64,000 bases of DNA from Amycolatopsis cihanbeyliensis (GTDB taxonomy: Bacteria; Actinomycetota; Actinomycetes; Mycobacteriales; Pseudonocardiaceae). The notes beneath the pieces are model-generated. The model searched no databases, was not told where the DNA came from, and worked only from the letters and a program-made list of their open reading frames with translations. Positions 18,489 to 28,212 of the stretch are shown here, piece by piece. Numbering within the stretch: position 1 is the first letter of the stretch; each line of letters starts with the position of its first letter. The DNA is taken from assembly GCF_006715045.1 (NCBI RefSeq), contig NZ_VFML01000001.1:3750501-3814500 (forward strand). Direction: 5' to 3'. The position numbers were made by a program, and so were the translations under genes.

Positions 18489-18508
18489 GGCATTATCGCC
18501 GCGCGGGC

Positions 18509-18901
18509 TCAGCCGAGCCGCACCTGGTGGTTGGTGTCGTCCTGGTGTGCCCGGCTGCGCCAGCGCACGTACACCCCGATGTAGGAGACGAGCAGCGCCA
18601 GCACCGCACCGATCCCGACCACCGGCAGCAGCGACTCCGGGATCAGCTCCCCGTAGATGTAGTACTCGTTGAAGCCGCCGGGCAGCGGGCCGAGGCCCTG
18701 CAGCCCGCGGAAGTAGTCCTCGACCGCGGTGAGCGGGCAGGGCAGCGCGTCGATGGACACCACCAGCGCCCCCCAGCCGGCGAAGAGCACGTGCACGAAG
18801 ATGCTCCGCGGCCAGCGCCAGGCCAGGAAGCCGCCGAGCCCGATGTAGAGCAGGGCGAGGAAGTGCACCACGGTCGTCACACTCGCCAGAAAACCGGCCA
18901 T
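18509..18901 (-). CDS. DUF2784-family membrane protein
   Basis: 130 residues with about four hydrophobic segments, typical of DUF2784: VVHFLALLYIGLGGFLAWRWPRS near the start, ALPCPLTAVEDYFR in a loop (the conserved CPLT-ExxxR), and a final helix LLPVVGIGAVLALLVSYIGVY. The function of the family is unknown. GAGGAGGGG precedes the ATG at 18901. It lies 20 bp downstream of the SpoU gene, whose product shows no obvious link. Confidence 0.85.
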   Translation of the reverse strand: MAGFLASVTTVVHFLALLYIGLGGFLAWRWPRSIFVHVLFAGWGALVVSIDALPCPLTAVEDYFRGLQGLGPLPGGFNEYYIYGELIPESLLPVVGIGAVLALLVSYIGVYVRWRSRAHQDDTNHQVRLG

Positions 18902-18995
18902 CTGCGACCCCTCCTCGCCCTTACCGTGCCCGCTTCACCCCAGTTTCACTTGCCAGGTTACCTGCGGCTACGGCGGAACGCCGCCACCGGAACGG

Positions 18996-19065
18996 GCAAA
19001 ACGCCCACGCGCGCACGTGGAGGGCAAACACGCGCGCGTGGGCGGCAAACACGCCGGGTGAGCTG
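18996..19065. repeat. second copy of the 21-bp GCAAACACG repeat family
   Basis: Units starting GCAAA at 18996, 19024 and 19045. The last two are exactly 21 bp apart, and the 19024 unit resembles the 1557 unit closely (GCAAACACG then CGTGGGCG). The first unit is spaced 28 bp from the second. The array fills most of the 173-bp gap between the DUF2784 start and the pyrE stop. Confidence 0.7.
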
Positions 19066-19074
19066 GGGGTGGGG

Positions 19075-19638
19075 TCAGCTCAGCCCGAGGTCGTCGCGGT
19101 TGAGCAGGGAGCGGTAGGTGAGGCCGGCGCGCTCGATCGCCTCGCGGGCGCCGGTGTCCCTGTCCACCACGGTGGCCACGCCGACCACCGTGGCGCCGGC
19201 CTCGTTCAGTGCCTCCACGGCGGTGAGCACGCTACCGCCGGTGGTGGAGGTGTCCTCCACGGCGAGCACCCGCTGGCCGGCGACCGCCATACCCTCGATC
19301 CGCCGCTGCATCCCGTGCTCCTTGACGGACTTGCGGACCACGAAGGCGTCCAGCACCACGCCCTCGGCGGCGGCCGAATGCAGCATCGCGGTGGCGACCG
19401 GGTCGGCGCCGAGGGTCAGCCCGCCCACGGCGACGAAATCCCAGTCGGCGGTCAACCGCCGCAGCAGGGTGCCGATCAACGGCGCGGCGGCGTGGTGCAG
19501 GGTGGCCCGGCGCAGGTCGATGTAGTAGTCGGCTTGCTTGCCGGAGGCCAGCGTCACCGCGCCGTGCACCACGGACAGTTCGTTGACCAGCCTGGCCAGT
19601 TCCAGTTTCGCCGTCTGATCCGATCCGGGGTTCGCCAC
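19075..19638 (-). CDS. pyrE: orotate phosphoribosyltransferase
   Basis: 187 residues. It converts orotate and PRPP to orotidine 5'-phosphate in de novo pyrimidine synthesis. The PRPP-binding loop VLAVEDTSTTGGS, the family segment GAVTLASGKQADYYIDLRRATL and the flexible-loop region RKSVKEHGMQRRIEG are all present. The length suits the family. The start is GTG at 19638. It is separate from other pyr genes, as is usual for pyrE in actinomycetes. Confidence 0.95.
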   Translation of the reverse strand: MANPGSDQTAKLELARLVNELSVVHGAVTLASGKQADYYIDLRRATLHHAAAPLIGTLLRRLTADWDFVAVGGLTLGADPVATAMLHSAAAEGVVLDAFVVRKSVKEHGMQRRIEGMAVAGQRVLAVEDTSTTGGSVLTAVEALNEAGATVVGVATVVDRDTGAREAIERAGLTYRSLLNRDDLGLS

Positions 19639-19681
19639 GGCTGGAGTCTGTCACATGACGGCTGTCCTGCTGCGTAGCAGG

Positions 19682-20458
19682 TCAGGTCCGGCCGCGGCCG
19701 GAGATCCCGCCACCGATCCGCTGGATCAGCCGCTGCGGCAGCAGCCTGCCGATCGCCACCACCGCCTTGTACTGCGGGCTGGGGATCGAGACGACCCGGC
19801 CGCGGCGCAGGTCGGCGAGTCCCTCGTCCACCACCCGCTCCGCGGTGAGCCAGAACCAGGGCGGTCCCGGCTTCTCCAGCCCGGCACGCTGGTGGAACTC
19901 GGTCTGGGTGAACCCCGGGCACAGCGCCATCATCCGCACCCCGGTTCCGGGCAGCGCGGCCGCGATGCCCTCGGTGAACGAGGTCACCCAGTTCTTGCTC
20001 GCGGTATAGGTCGAGCCCCGGCCGGAGAAGAACCCGGCCACGCTGGACACGTTGATCACCTCGCCGCGAGCGCGTTCCAGCATGCCCGGCAGTACCGCCC
20101 TGGTCAGCCGGAGCACCGCCGTCACGTTCAGGTCGAGCTGGGTCTGCAGGTCCGCCATCGAGGCGGTCCAGAACTCGCCGGACAGCCCCATTCCGGCGTT
20201 GTTCACCAGCAGGTCGACCGGCGCGTCCCGGTCGGCGAGCCGCGCCTCCACCCCCGACCTGCCCTCGGGGGTGGCCAGATCGGCCGGGAGTACCTCGGTC
20301 GTGGTGCCGTGCCGATCGCTCAGTTCCCCGGCCAGCTCGGCGAGCCGGTCGGCGTTCCTGGCGACGAGCACGAGCGCGTATCCGTCGGCGGCGAGCCTGC
20401 GGGCGAACTGGGCGCCGATGCCCGCGGTGGCGCCGGTGATCAATGCGGTGGAAGTCAT
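19682..20458 (-). CDS. SDR-family NAD(P)-dependent oxidoreductase
   Basis: 258 residues. [16 protein letters not shown] binds the cofactor, [10 protein letters not shown] and [23 protein letters not shown] supply the SDR core and catalytic Ser-Tyr-Lys. The C-terminus ([21 protein letters not shown]) resembles DltE-like or YqjQ-like SDRs with a membrane-associating tail. The frame is open upstream, but the ATG at 20458 starts the fold directly. The substrate is unknown. Confidence 0.88.
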   Translation of the reverse strand: MTSTALITGATAGIGAQFARRLAADGYALVLVARNADRLAELAGELSDRHGTTTEVLPADLATPEGRSGVEARLADRDAPVDLLVNNAGMGLSGEFWTASMADLQTQLDLNVTAVLRLTRAVLPGMLERARGEVINVSSVAGFFSGRGSTYTASKNWVTSFTEGIAAALPGTGVRMMALCPGFTQTEFHQRAGLEKPGPPWFWLTAERVVDEGLADLRRGRVVSIPSPQYKAVVAIGRLLPQRLIQRIGGGISGRGRT

Positions 20459-20654
20459 GCGCCGACAGTACCGATTGCGCAGAGTAAGAGTCACACTACC
20501 GGATCCCAGGTGACCACTCACATGGTTGTCACCCACGGTGGTGATAGCAAATCTTTACGTGCTAGTAGTGACACTGCGCACGCTGCCCACACTATTGTTC
20601 GTACCGCCATTCGGAGTAAGTACCGCCACCCCCCGCCTACCGAACAGCGCCTTG

Positions 20655-20921
20655 ATGACCACAGAGAACGGTGCCACCGATTACGTGTCCTTCGTCCGGG
20701 GGTACCTGGCCGCGATGAGCCAGGACCACCAGGACTTTTACGGACGCGGGATTCAGGAGTACGAAGCAATGGGTCAAGCACTCCCCAGCAATTCCACCCT
20801 CAGCAACGAACAGGACGGCAAGGGATTCTTCGCCGGAACCCTGGACCTTTCCGGCGTCGAATCGGACACCGACCAGTCGAGCAAACCGCAGCGGCAGACC
20901 ACACCCGAGCCGGCGAACTGA
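20655..20921 (+). CDS. small hypothetical protein, 88 aa
   Basis: Begins MTTENGATDYVSFVRGYLAAMSQDHQDFY and ends in a polar, disordered Ser/Gln/Pro-rich tail. No domain is recognised. The N-terminal 30 residues could form an amphipathic helix. Codon use is less GC-biased than its neighbours. The frame is open to 20526, but the upstream part is hydrophobic and lies in likely promoter sequence. No ribosome binding site precedes 20655, so the start is uncertain. Confidence 0.5.
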   Translation: MTTENGATDYVSFVRGYLAAMSQDHQDFYGRGIQEYEAMGQALPSNSTLSNEQDGKGFFAGTLDLSGVESDTDQSSKPQRQTTPEPAN

Positions 20922-20946
20922 CCGCTCCGGCGGCGGCCGCGGCCGG

Positions 20947-21747
20947 TCAGAAACCGGGCGGCGGCCTGCGGGCGGGCGGCTCGTCGACTTCCAGCTCGGA
21001 GTCCGGGGCCTCGAGCAGCTCGCGCGGGTCGTGCCCGGTTCCGCCCCGGTCCCAGCGCCCGCCGCCGAGCGGACCACTCGCGGGGTGCTCGTCCTCGAAC
21101 GGGTCCACGATGTCCGCGATCTCGCCGAGGTCCCGCAGCAGGCGCTCCAGCCGGGACGGGCCGACGTTGGGCGCGGCGCTGGCCAGCACCCACTCACCCT
21201 CCAGCCAGGCGACACCGACATCCCCGCCGAGCGCGTCGGCGGCGTCCACCAGGTCCTGCGTGACCAGGTTCCGGGAACCGGGCACATCGTCGGTGAACGC
21301 GTAGCGCTGCCCGACCGGGCCGAGCAGCTCGGGCATCTCCGCGCGCTGGAACGGCACACTGGCCAGCCAGAGTTCCAGCAGCACCTGATGCACCCGGCTA
21401 CAGCGCACCGCCACGATGACCGCGGGGATCACCCCGTCGGCCTCGATATCGAACACGAACACCTGGCGCCGGCCATCCGAGGTGAAGGTGGAGCCTGCCA
21501 CCACGTTCACCGCGGACTCGGCACCGAAGTACCCGATGGCGCCGCCGGACCACTGCTGCGGAAGGCGCTCGTCCTCCTCGACGAACTGCCAGCCGCGCAG
21601 GTCGGCCCAGCGAGCACGTTCTCTGTTCCGGGAGCCCTCCTTGGCCCTGTCCACAGCGAGTAGCGCCAGCCCCGCGACAGCGGCGACAGCGGCGATGACG
21701 AACCAGATCCACGCCGGTATACCCACGGGCGTCAGCGTAGTACTCAC
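20947..21747 (-). CDS. hypothetical single-pass membrane protein, 266 aa
   Basis: One N-terminal transmembrane helix (about residues 12-32, WIWFVIAAVAAVAGLALLAV), then a soluble cytoplasmic domain beginning RERARWADLRGWQFVEEDERL and ending in a Pro/Glu-rich tail. This matches a widespread actinobacterial family of unknown function with the DLRGWxFxxxD motif. It lies downstream of clpB with its own upstream terminator at 21781-21821; no operon partner is seen. Confidence 0.75.
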   Translation of the reverse strand: MSTTLTPVGIPAWIWFVIAAVAAVAGLALLAVDRAKEGSRNRERARWADLRGWQFVEEDERLPQQWSGGAIGYFGAESAVNVVAGSTFTSDGRRQVFVFDIEADGVIPAVIVAVRCSRVHQVLLELWLASVPFQRAEMPELLGPVGQRYAFTDDVPGSRNLVTQDLVDAADALGGDVGVAWLEGEWVLASAAPNVGPSRLERLLRDLGEIADIVDPFEDEHPASGPLGGGRWDRGGTGHDPRELLEAPDSELEVDEPPARRPPPGF

Positions 21748-21780
21748 CGCCAGGACACCAAGGCCAGCATCCCGGAGAGT

Positions 21781-21821
21781 CCGGTGTCCGCGGACCCGTT
21801 CGGGCTATCCGCGGACACCGG
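21781..21821. terminator. intrinsic terminator-like hairpin downstream of clpB
   Basis: CCGGTGTCCGCGGA (21781-21794) pairs perfectly with TCCGCGGACACCGG (21808-21821). The loop itself holds CCCG/CGGG that can pair. It begins three bases after the clpB stop on the leftward strand. Confidence 0.8.
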
Positions 21822-21824
21822 CCC

Positions 21825-24425
21825 CTACTCCGCTCGGGTGACGCGAAGGGTGTCGCCCGTCCCGGCCTCGGGGATGTCCACCCGGACCGTGTCCCCGTCC
21901 CGGACCTCACCGGCCAGCAACTGCCTGGCGAGCTGGTCGCCGATCGCGGACTGCACCAGCCTGCGCAGCGGCCGCGCCCCGTAGATCGGGTCGAACCCGT
22001 TCAGCGCGAGCCACTCCCGTGCCGCCGGGCTGACCTCCAGGGTGAGCCTGCGCTGCGCCAGCCGCCGGGCCAGCCGCTCCACCTGGATGTCCGCGATGGA
22101 GGTCAGCTGCTCCGTGTCCAGCGAGTGGAAGACCACGATGTCGTCCAGCCGGTTCAGGAACTCCGGCTTGAACTGCCGCTGCACCACCGCGAGTACGGCC
22201 TCCCTGCGCTGCTGCTCGTCCAGGGTCGCGTCGGCGATGGCCTGCGAACCGAGGTTCGAGGTGAGCACCAGGATGGTGTTGCGGAAGTCCACCGTGCGGC
22301 CCTGGCCGTCGGTGAGCCTGCCGTCGTCCAGCACCTGCAGCAGCACGTCGAACACATCCGGGTGTGCCTTCTCCACCTCGTCCAGCAGCACCACCGAGTA
22401 CGGCCGCCTGCGCACCGACTCGGTGAGCTGGCCGCCCTGGTCGTAGCCGACGTAGCCGGGCGGGGCGCCGACGAGTCGCGCCACGCTGTGCTTCTCGCTG
22501 TACTCGCTCATGTCGACCCGCAGCATGGCGCGCTCGTCGTCGAAGAGGAACTCGGCGAGCGCCTTGGCCAGCTCGGTCTTGCCCACCCCGGTCGGGCCGA
22601 GGAACAGGAACGATCCGGTGGGCCGGTCCGGGTCGGCGACCCCGGCCCGGGTGCGGCGCACCGCGTCGGAGACCACGGTGACCGCCTCCCGCTGGCCGAT
22701 CACCCGCCTGCCGAGCTCCTCCTCCATCCGGAGCAGCTTGCCGGTCTCGCCCTCCAGCAGCCTGCCGGCCGGGATGCCGGTCCACGCGCTGACCACCTCG
22801 GCCACGTCGTCCGGGCCGACCTCCTCCTTGAGCATCACCTCGGTTCCGGCGGCACCCTCGGTGGCCGCCGTGGCCGCCTCGAGGTCCTTCTCCAGTGCCG
22901 GGATCTTGCCGTAGCGCAGCTCGGCCGCCCGGCCGAGGTCGGTGTCCCGCTCGGCCCGGTCCGCCTCCCCGCGCAGCTGCTCCAGCTCCTCCTTGAGCTG
23001 GCGCACCTTCTCGATCGAGCCCTTCTCGTTCTGCCAGCGGGCGGTCAGCGTGGACAGCTCCTCCCGCTTCTCCGCCAGCTCGGCGCGCAGCGCGGACAAC
23101 CGTTCCCTCGACGCGGGGTCGTCCTCCTTGGCCAGCGCCATCTCCTCGATCTCCATCCGGCGCACGGCGCGTTCCACCTCGTCGATCTCCACCGGCCGGG
23201 AGTCGATCTCCATCCGCAGCCGGGAGGCGGCCTCGTCGACAAGGTCGATCGCCTTGTCCGGGAGGAACCGGGCGGTGATGTAGCGGTCGGAGAGGGTCGC
23301 GGCGGCGACCAGCGCGGCATCGGTGATCCGGACCCCGTGGTGCACCTCGTAGCGCTCCTTGAGCCCGCGCAGGATGCCGATGGTGTCCTCGGTGGAGGGT
23401 TCGCCCACCAGCACCTGCTGGAAGCGACGCTCCAGTGCCGCGTCGGACTCGACGTGCTCGCGGTACTCGTCCAGGGTGGTCGCGCCGACCATCCGCAGCT
23501 CGCCGCGGGCCAGCATCGGCTTGATCATGTTGCCCGCGTCCATCGCCCCTTCACCGGTGGCGCCCGCGCCGACGATGGTGTGCAGCTCGTCGATGAAGGT
23601 GATCACCTGACCCGCCGAGTCGGTGATCTCCTTGAGCACCGCCTTCAACCGCTCCTCGAACTCGCCGCGGTACTTCGCGCCGGCCACCATCGACCCGAGG
23701 TCGAGTGCGACCACCCGCTTGCCGCGCAGTGACTCGGGCACGTCCCCGGCCACGATCCGCTGGGCGAGGCCCTCCACGATCGCCGTCTTGCCGACGCCGG
23801 GCTCGCCGATCAGCACCGGGTTGTTCTTGGTCCGCCGGGAGAGCACCTGCACCACCCTGCGGATCTCGGTGTCCCTGCCGATCACCGGGTCCAGCTCACC
23901 CGCCTTGGCCCGCGCGGTGAGGTCGATGCCGTACTTCTCCAGCGCCTTGAAGGTGCCCTCCGGGTCCGGGCTGGTGACCCTGGCCGACCCGCGCACCTTG
24001 GTGAAGGCCTCGCGCAGCGCGTCGGGGGTCGCGCCGTGCCGCTTCAGCAGGTCGGCCACCTGCCCGCCCTCGGTAGCGAGGCCGACCAGCACGTGCTCGG
24101 TGGAGACGTACTCGTCGCCGAGCTCGGTGGCCAGCTTCTGCGCGTGGGTGAGGGACTTCACGGCGCTGGTGTCGAACTGCGGGCTGGAGACGGTCGCCCC
24201 GGTTGCCGAGGGCAGCGCCTGGATGATCGGCTCGAGTTCCTTGTGTACCTGCTCGGGGTCGGCACCGACCGCGGTCAGCAGCGGCTGAGCCAGCCCGTCG
24301 CCCTGCGCCAGCAGGGCACCGAGCAGGTGCGCCGCGGCGACGTCCGGGTTGCCTGCCATGGTGGCGGCCTGCGCCGCCGACGAGATCGCCTGCTGGGTCT
24401 TCGTGGTCGGGTTGAAAGCGTCCAT
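21825..24425 (-). CDS. clpB: ATP-dependent disaggregase ClpB
   Basis: 866 residues, the full ClpB length. It has the N-terminal Clp repeat domain, NBD1 with Walker A GEPGVGKT, a coiled-coil middle domain (about 410-530, rich in Glu/Lys/Arg), and NBD2 with GPTGVGKT. Arg-finger and pore-loop regions ([21 protein letters not shown]) are intact. With DnaK-DnaJ-GrpE it dissolves protein aggregates. A perfect HspR-binding HAIR site lies 78 bp upstream of the start, so it should be repressed by the HspR encoded at 28213-28665 and induced by heat. Confidence 0.97.
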   Translation of the reverse strand: MDAFNPTTKTQQAISSAAQAATMAGNPDVAAAHLLGALLAQGDGLAQPLLTAVGADPEQVHKELEPIIQALPSATGATVSSPQFDTSAVKSLTHAQKLATELGDEYVSTEHVLVGLATEGGQVADLLKRHGATPDALREAFTKVRGSARVTSPDPEGTFKALEKYGIDLTARAKAGELDPVIGRDTEIRRVVQVLSRRTKNNPVLIGEPGVGKTAIVEGLAQRIVAGDVPESLRGKRVVALDLGSMVAGAKYRGEFEERLKAVLKEITDSAGQVITFIDELHTIVGAGATGEGAMDAGNMIKPMLARGELRMVGATTLDEYREHVESDAALERRFQQVLVGEPSTEDTIGILRGLKERYEVHHGVRITDAALVAAATLSDRYITARFLPDKAIDLVDEAASRLRMEIDSRPVEIDEVERAVRRMEIEEMALAKEDDPASRERLSALRAELAEKREELSTLTARWQNEKGSIEKVRQLKEELEQLRGEADRAERDTDLGRAAELRYGKIPALEKDLEAATAATEGAAGTEVMLKEEVGPDDVAEVVSAWTGIPAGRLLEGETGKLLRMEEELGRRVIGQREAVTVVSDAVRRTRAGVADPDRPTGSFLFLGPTGVGKTELAKALAEFLFDDERAMLRVDMSEYSEKHSVARLVGAPPGYVGYDQGGQLTESVRRRPYSVVLLDEVEKAHPDVFDVLLQVLDDGRLTDGQGRTVDFRNTILVLTSNLGSQAIADATLDEQQRREAVLAVVQRQFKPEFLNRLDDIVVFHSLDTEQLTSIADIQVERLARRLAQRRLTLEVSPAAREWLALNGFDPIYGARPLRRLVQSAIGDQLARQLLAGEVRDGDTVRVDIPEAGTGDTLRVTRAE

Positions 24426-24502
24426 CCCCTCACCTCTGTTGCCGTGTGCTGCGCCGATGACAGCCTCTCGGATATGTCGTCGCTACATACAACGTCAGGA
24501 AA

Positions 24503-24523
24503 CTTGAGTCTGTTCCACTCAAG
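24503..24523. promoter_or_regulatory. HAIR element (HspR operator) of clpB
   Basis: CTTGAGT-N7-ACTCAAG, an exact match to the HspR-associated inverted repeat, placed 78-98 bp upstream of the leftward clpB start. HspR encoded in this window would repress clpB from here. Confidence 0.95.
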
Positions 24524-24645
24524 AACAGGTTGACCGAGCGTGCTATACCTGGTACCCAGTGTGGGGCAACGGAATATAGGGGCAACCGGACGTTCGAACT
24601 GGTAACGAGATTGGGCTCAGCCCTTGTATTCGGCCCGGCTTTTCG

Positions 24646-26250
24646 ATGCACTACCTGACCATGTCTAGCATCAGCGCCGGTCCGTTGGCCACGAGCTCAC
24701 CACCGGACTCCGCAACACACATCCTCGCCGCCGAGGGCGGCACCCTCGCCTCGATCGAGGAATGGATCAACAACAACTTCGAGCCGATCAAAGACGTCCT
24801 CTACGACTTCACCTTCGGTGAGATCACCGTCTTCGGCACGAGCTTCCCCTGGATCGTCGCCTGGCTGATCATCGCCGCGAGCGTCTTCAGCGTCTACTTC
24901 GGGTTCATCCAGTTCCGCGGCTTCAAGCTGGCGCTGGATATCGTCCGCGGTAAGTACACGAAGAAGGACGAGCCAGGCGAGATCACCCACTTCCAGGCCC
25001 TGAGTTCGGCGGTATCCGGGACGGTGGGGCTCGGCAATATCGCCGGGGTCGGGATCGCGGTCAGTATCGGCGGCGCCGGAGCCACCTTCTGGATGATCCT
25101 CGCGGGCCTACTCGGCATGTGTACCAAGTTCGTCGAGTGCACCCTCGGCGTGAAGTACCGGGAAACGCACGCCGACGGCACCGTCTCCGGCGGCCCCATG
25201 CACTACCTGCGCAAGGGGTTGGCCGAGCGGTTCGGCGGTCGCGGCGCGGTGCTCGGCAAGATCCTCGCGGTGCTGACCGCCATCACGATCCTCTTCTTCG
25301 CCCTCTCCGGCGGCAACATGTTCCAGGCGAACCAGACCTTCGCCCAACTCAAGGACGTGACCGGCGGCTCGGACGGCTTCCTCGGCAGCGACGGCGCCGC
25401 ACTGATCTTCGGCATCCTGCTCGCCACGCTGGTCGGCGTCGTGATCATCGGCGGGATCAAGTCGATCGGCAAGGTGACCAGCAGGCTGGTCCCGTCCATG
25501 GCGATCGTCTACATCGCCGCCTGCCTGATCGTCATCCTGGTCAACATCACCGACGTGCCCGCGGCCGTCGGCGACATCGTCTCCGGCGCGTTCACCCCGA
25601 ACGGCGTGGTCGGCGGTGCGATCGGCGCACTGATCGTCGGCTTCCAGCGGGCCGCGTTCTCCAACGAGGCGGGACTGGGCTCCGCCCCGATCGCGCACTC
25701 CGCGGTGAAGACGCGGAACCCGGCCACGGAGGGTCTGGTCTCGGTACTCGAGCCGTTCATCGACACGGTGATCGTCTGCACCATGACGGCGCTGACCATC
25801 GTCATCGCCAAGACCCAGTTCTGGCAGGACGCCAAGACGGCCTACGTGGACAGTGGTGAGACCCCGAACGGCGTGACGGTGACCTCCCAGTCCTTCGAGA
25901 CCGTGCTGCCCTGGTTCCCCTACGTGCTGACCCTCGCGGTGGCGCTGTTCGCGCTGTCCACGCTGATCACCTGGAGCTACTACGGCCAGAAGGCATGGAC
26001 CTCCCTGTTCGGCAAGAGCAAGACCAGCGAGCGCATCTACCAGATCATCTTCCTGGCGTTCGTCGTCGCGGGCTCGGTACTGACCGTGGGAACCGTGATC
26101 GACTTCGCCGACGCGATGCTGTTCCTCACCGCACTGTTCAACATCATCGGCCTCTACCTGTTGATGCCGGTGGTGAAGCGGGAGCTGAAGAGCTTCCGGG
26201 ACAAGATCAAGTCCGGCGAGATCGAGAAGAACGACAAGGTCAAGAGCTGA
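24646..26250 (+). CDS. alanine/glycine:cation (Na+) symporter, AGCS family
   Basis: 534 residues with about ten transmembrane helices and the AGCS signatures ALSSAVSGTVGLGNIAGVGIAVSIGGAGATFWM, FVECTLGVKYRE, GGPMHYLRKGL and FQRAAFSNEAGLGSAPIAHSA. It should import alanine, glycine or a related amino acid with sodium. It starts at ATG 24646 or possibly 24661; neither has a ribosome binding site. It diverges from clpB. A strong hairpin at 26256-26295 ends the gene. Confidence 0.93.
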   Translation: MHYLTMSSISAGPLATSSPPDSATHILAAEGGTLASIEEWINNNFEPIKDVLYDFTFGEITVFGTSFPWIVAWLIIAASVFSVYFGFIQFRGFKLALDIVRGKYTKKDEPGEITHFQALSSAVSGTVGLGNIAGVGIAVSIGGAGATFWMILAGLLGMCTKFVECTLGVKYRETHADGTVSGGPMHYLRKGLAERFGGRGAVLGKILAVLTAITILFFALSGGNMFQANQTFAQLKDVTGGSDGFLGSDGAALIFGILLATLVGVVIIGGIKSIGKVTSRLVPSMAIVYIAACLIVILVNITDVPAAVGDIVSGAFTPNGVVGGAIGALIVGFQRAAFSNEAGLGSAPIAHSAVKTRNPATEGLVSVLEPFIDTVIVCTMTALTIVIAKTQFWQDAKTAYVDSGETPNGVTVTSQSFETVLPWFPYVLTLAVALFALSTLITWSYYGQKAWTSLFGKSKTSERIYQIIFLAFVVAGSVLTVGTVIDFADAMLFLTALFNIIGLYLLMPVVKRELKSFRDKIKSGEIEKNDKVKS

Positions 26251-26395
26251 CCCGCTCGGGTGCCCGCGGGCCTTCGGGGCTCCGCGGGCACCCGACCCGG
26301 TACGGCTCGAGGTCGGCCTGCCGGATCCGCGCCGTCCAGGCGCGCCGTACCTGTGCCACGGCACGCGACTCGCGCACGACTTCGAGGCGGAGTCT
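26240..26395 (-). CDS. doubtful small basic protein, 51 aa
   Basis: An ATG at about 26398-26396 with GAGG upstream opens a short frame (MRLRLEVVRESRAVAQVRRAW...) rich in Arg, running over the symporter terminator to a stop at 26240. It resembles many short Arg-rich actinobacterial frames. The overlap with a perfect hairpin weakens the case. Listed so that a reader can check expression. Confidence 0.2.
   Translation of the reverse strand, partial: RLRLEVVRESRAVAQVRRAWTARIRQADLEPYRVGCPRSPEGPRAPERVSS
26256..26295. terminator. intrinsic terminator-like hairpin after the AGCS symporter
   Basis: TCGGGTGCCCGCGG (26256-26269) pairs perfectly over 14 bp with CCGCGGGCACCCGA (26282-26295), starting six bases after the symporter stop. 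Confidence 0.8.
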
Positions 26396-26577
26396 CATCG
26401 GCCTCGGTCCCACCGTCACCACCCGGCTATTTGTGCCATACATCTTCACGATCTAATAATTGCGTGCGACAACTATCCAAAACGTGAGGTGACGCACGTA
26501 TTGGTGGCGTGTAAACCACCCGTCCGGAGCAACCGTGGACAAACAACCTGTGCAGCGGCTACCGCCCAAGCGGTCGG

Positions 26578-26589
26578 CAACATATGTTG
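26578..26589. promoter_or_regulatory. perfect palindrome CAACATATGTTG upstream of flavohaemoglobin
   Basis: A 12-bp perfect inverted repeat, 143 bp before the flavohaemoglobin start. Flavohaemoglobin genes are often controlled by NO-sensing repressors such as NsrR, but no match to a known consensus is claimed. Confidence 0.35.
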
Positions 26590-26731
26590 TGGAGAGTGCT
26601 TGATCCGGAAGGTGGAATATCCATGAAGCTGCATGGCGCCGGGCGGGACAGTGACCTGTCGTGGGCGAGGAGCCCGCGGCGCGCCATCCGTTCGTGACTG
26701 ACCACGAGCACGGGTACGAAGTGTGGGCGCA

Positions 26732-27910
26732 ATGACAGCCGACGCGGTCAGCCCCGTTCCACGGGCCTCCGCGGTGCATCGCGAGGCCCCTCCGGCCGTC
26801 ACCGCGATGGTGCGACTCATCCGGGACGCCTGGGCCAAGGCCGAGCCGTACACCCCGGAGATCACCCAGTTCTTCTACGGCATGCTGTTCACCCTCGCCC
26901 CCGCGACCCGCGACTTCTTCCCGATCAACATGGAGGTGCAGCGCGGCCGGCTGGTGCGCGCCCTGGTGCACATCGTGCAGATGGTGGATCGCCCGGACGA
27001 CCTGGTGCCGTTCCTGCGCCAGCTCGGCCGGGACCATCGCAAGTTCGGTGTGGTGGCCAAGCACTACGAGGCGGTGGGTACGGCGCTGCTCGCCGCGCTC
27101 AAGCGGCACCTCGGCGCGGACTGGACCCCGGAGGTGGAGCGCGCCTGGGCCGAGGCGTACACGATCATCGCGCGGTCGATGCAGGAGGCCGCGGCCGCCG
27201 ATGACAACCCGCCGTTCTGGTACGGGCACGTCGCCGAGCACCGCAGGCTCAGCTGGGATCTCGCGCTGGTCCGGGTGGAGCCCGAGCAGCCGGTGCCCTA
27301 CCGGCCCGGCCAGTACATGAGCATCGAGGTCCCGCAACGGCCGCGGCTGTGGCGCTACCTCACCCCGGCGAACGCGCCGCGCGAGGACGGTTCGATCGAG
27401 TTCCACGTGCGCGCGGTGGACGGCGGCTGGGTGTCCAGGGCGATCGTCAGCCACACCCAGGCCGGCGACGTCTGGCGGATCGGGCCCCCGCTCGGCCGGA
27501 TGCACGTGGACCGGGAGTCCGGCCGGAGCGTGCTGATGATCGCCGGGGGCACCGGGGTCGCGACCATGCAGTCCATGCTGGACGATCTCGCCCAGTGGGT
27601 GGAGAACCCGCAGGTACAGCTGTTCTACGGCGGCCCGACCCGGGATGACCTCTACGACCTCGAGCAGTTGCGGGCGATCGCGTCGGTCAACCCCTGGCTG
27701 ACCGTGACACCGGTGGTGGAGCGTGGTTCCGGACTGCCCGGCTGCGAGCACGGCACGCTGGCCGAGGCGGTCACCCGGCGCGGCGCCTGGCCGAACCACG
27801 ACGTGCTGGTCGCCGGCTCGCCCGCGATGATCCGGGCCACTGTCTCCCGCATGCTGGTCGCCGGAACGGCGCTGGACCAGATCCGCTACGACCCCTTCAC
27901 CATCGACTAG
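26732..27910 (+). CDS. flavohaemoglobin-like globin/FAD/NAD oxidoreductase
   Basis: 392 residues. Residues about 20-160 form a globin fold, with the proximal His expected in LGRDHRKFGV followed by VVAKHYEAVGTALL. Residues 170-280 form a ferredoxin-reductase FAD domain (YRPGQYMSIEVPQ, LWRYLTPAN), and the rest binds NAD(P)H (VLMIAGGTGVATMQSML, LVAGSPAMI). Flavohaemoglobins convert NO to nitrate with O2 and NAD(P)H. An in-frame GTG at 26723 is an alternative start. The shorter FAD consensus (RYLT, not RxYS) places it in the actinobacterial branch. Confidence 0.9.
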   Translation: MTADAVSPVPRASAVHREAPPAVTAMVRLIRDAWAKAEPYTPEITQFFYGMLFTLAPATRDFFPINMEVQRGRLVRALVHIVQMVDRPDDLVPFLRQLGRDHRKFGVVAKHYEAVGTALLAALKRHLGADWTPEVERAWAEAYTIIARSMQEAAAADDNPPFWYGHVAEHRRLSWDLALVRVEPEQPVPYRPGQYMSIEVPQRPRLWRYLTPANAPREDGSIEFHVRAVDGGWVSRAIVSHTQAGDVWRIGPPLGRMHVDRESGRSVLMIAGGTGVATMQSMLDDLAQWVENPQVQLFYGGPTRDDLYDLEQLRAIASVNPWLTVTPVVERGSGLPGCEHGTLAEAVTRRGAWPNHDVLVAGSPAMIRATVSRMLVAGTALDQIRYDPFTID

Positions 27911-27957
27911 GGTCGGGCGGTGCACGTCACCGTCGAGTACCACAGCGACGGACGACC

Positions 27958-28209
27958 GTGGTCAGAGGCACGCGGCGGTTCGACCGCCCGGTCCTGGCGA
28001 CCATCACCGAGCACACGGTCCGCTACGAGACCGACCTCGAGCAGGTCGAGTACCAGTGGCGGCTGGCCGGCGAGGTGCACCGAACCGAGCGGTTCTTCCT
28101 GGTCAAGCTGGCGGGGCAGTTCGTGCTGATGCTCCCCCGCAGGGCGCTCACGCCCGAGCAGGACGCGGAGTTCGACGCCTTCCTCGGCCGGCTGGCCCCC
28201 GCCCGCTGA
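27958..28209 (+). CDS. small hypothetical protein, possibly a shortened YcxB-like domain
   Basis: 83 residues starting at GTG 27958. The C-terminal part (ERFFLVKLAGQFVLMLPRRALTPEQDAEFDAFL) resembles the end of the YcxB-like domain, where a hydrophobic strand leads into LPKRAL-type residues. A full YcxB protein would have membrane helices and about 160 residues, absent here. Another frame from GTG 27920 (MHVTVEYHSDGRPW) could be its original N-terminus after a frameshift near 27955; this is speculative. It converges with hspR, three bases apart. Confidence 0.5.
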   Translation: MVRGTRRFDRPVLATITEHTVRYETDLEQVEYQWRLAGEVHRTERFFLVKLAGQFVLMLPRRALTPEQDAEFDAFLGRLAPAR

Positions 28210-28212
28210 CAG

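Larger units (their letters stand above)
26251..26731. other. intergenic region upstream of the flavohaemoglobin gene
   Basis: 481 bp holding the symporter terminator (26256-26295), a doubtful leftward small frame (26240-26395) and the flavohaemoglobin promoter area. The right half is less GC-rich and contains a perfect 12-bp palindrome CAACATATGTTG at 26578-26589. No RNA gene was recognised. Confidence 0.55.

Noticed and set aside
24426..24645. CIRCE element for HrcA control of clpB or dnaK
   Set aside because: No TTAGCACTC-N9-GAGTGCTAA sequence is present; the inverted repeats match the HspR (HAIR) type.
26240..26449. A riboswitch or small RNA between the symporter and flavohaemoglobin genes
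   Set aside because: Apart from the terminator hairpin no conserved RNA fold could be recognised by eye.
26453..27943. A 496-codon open frame on the minus strand across the flavohaemoglobin gene
   Set aside because: It is antisense to a gene with clear globin, FAD and NAD motifs; long antisense frames are common at this GC content and the translation has Arg/His/Pro-rich shadow composition.
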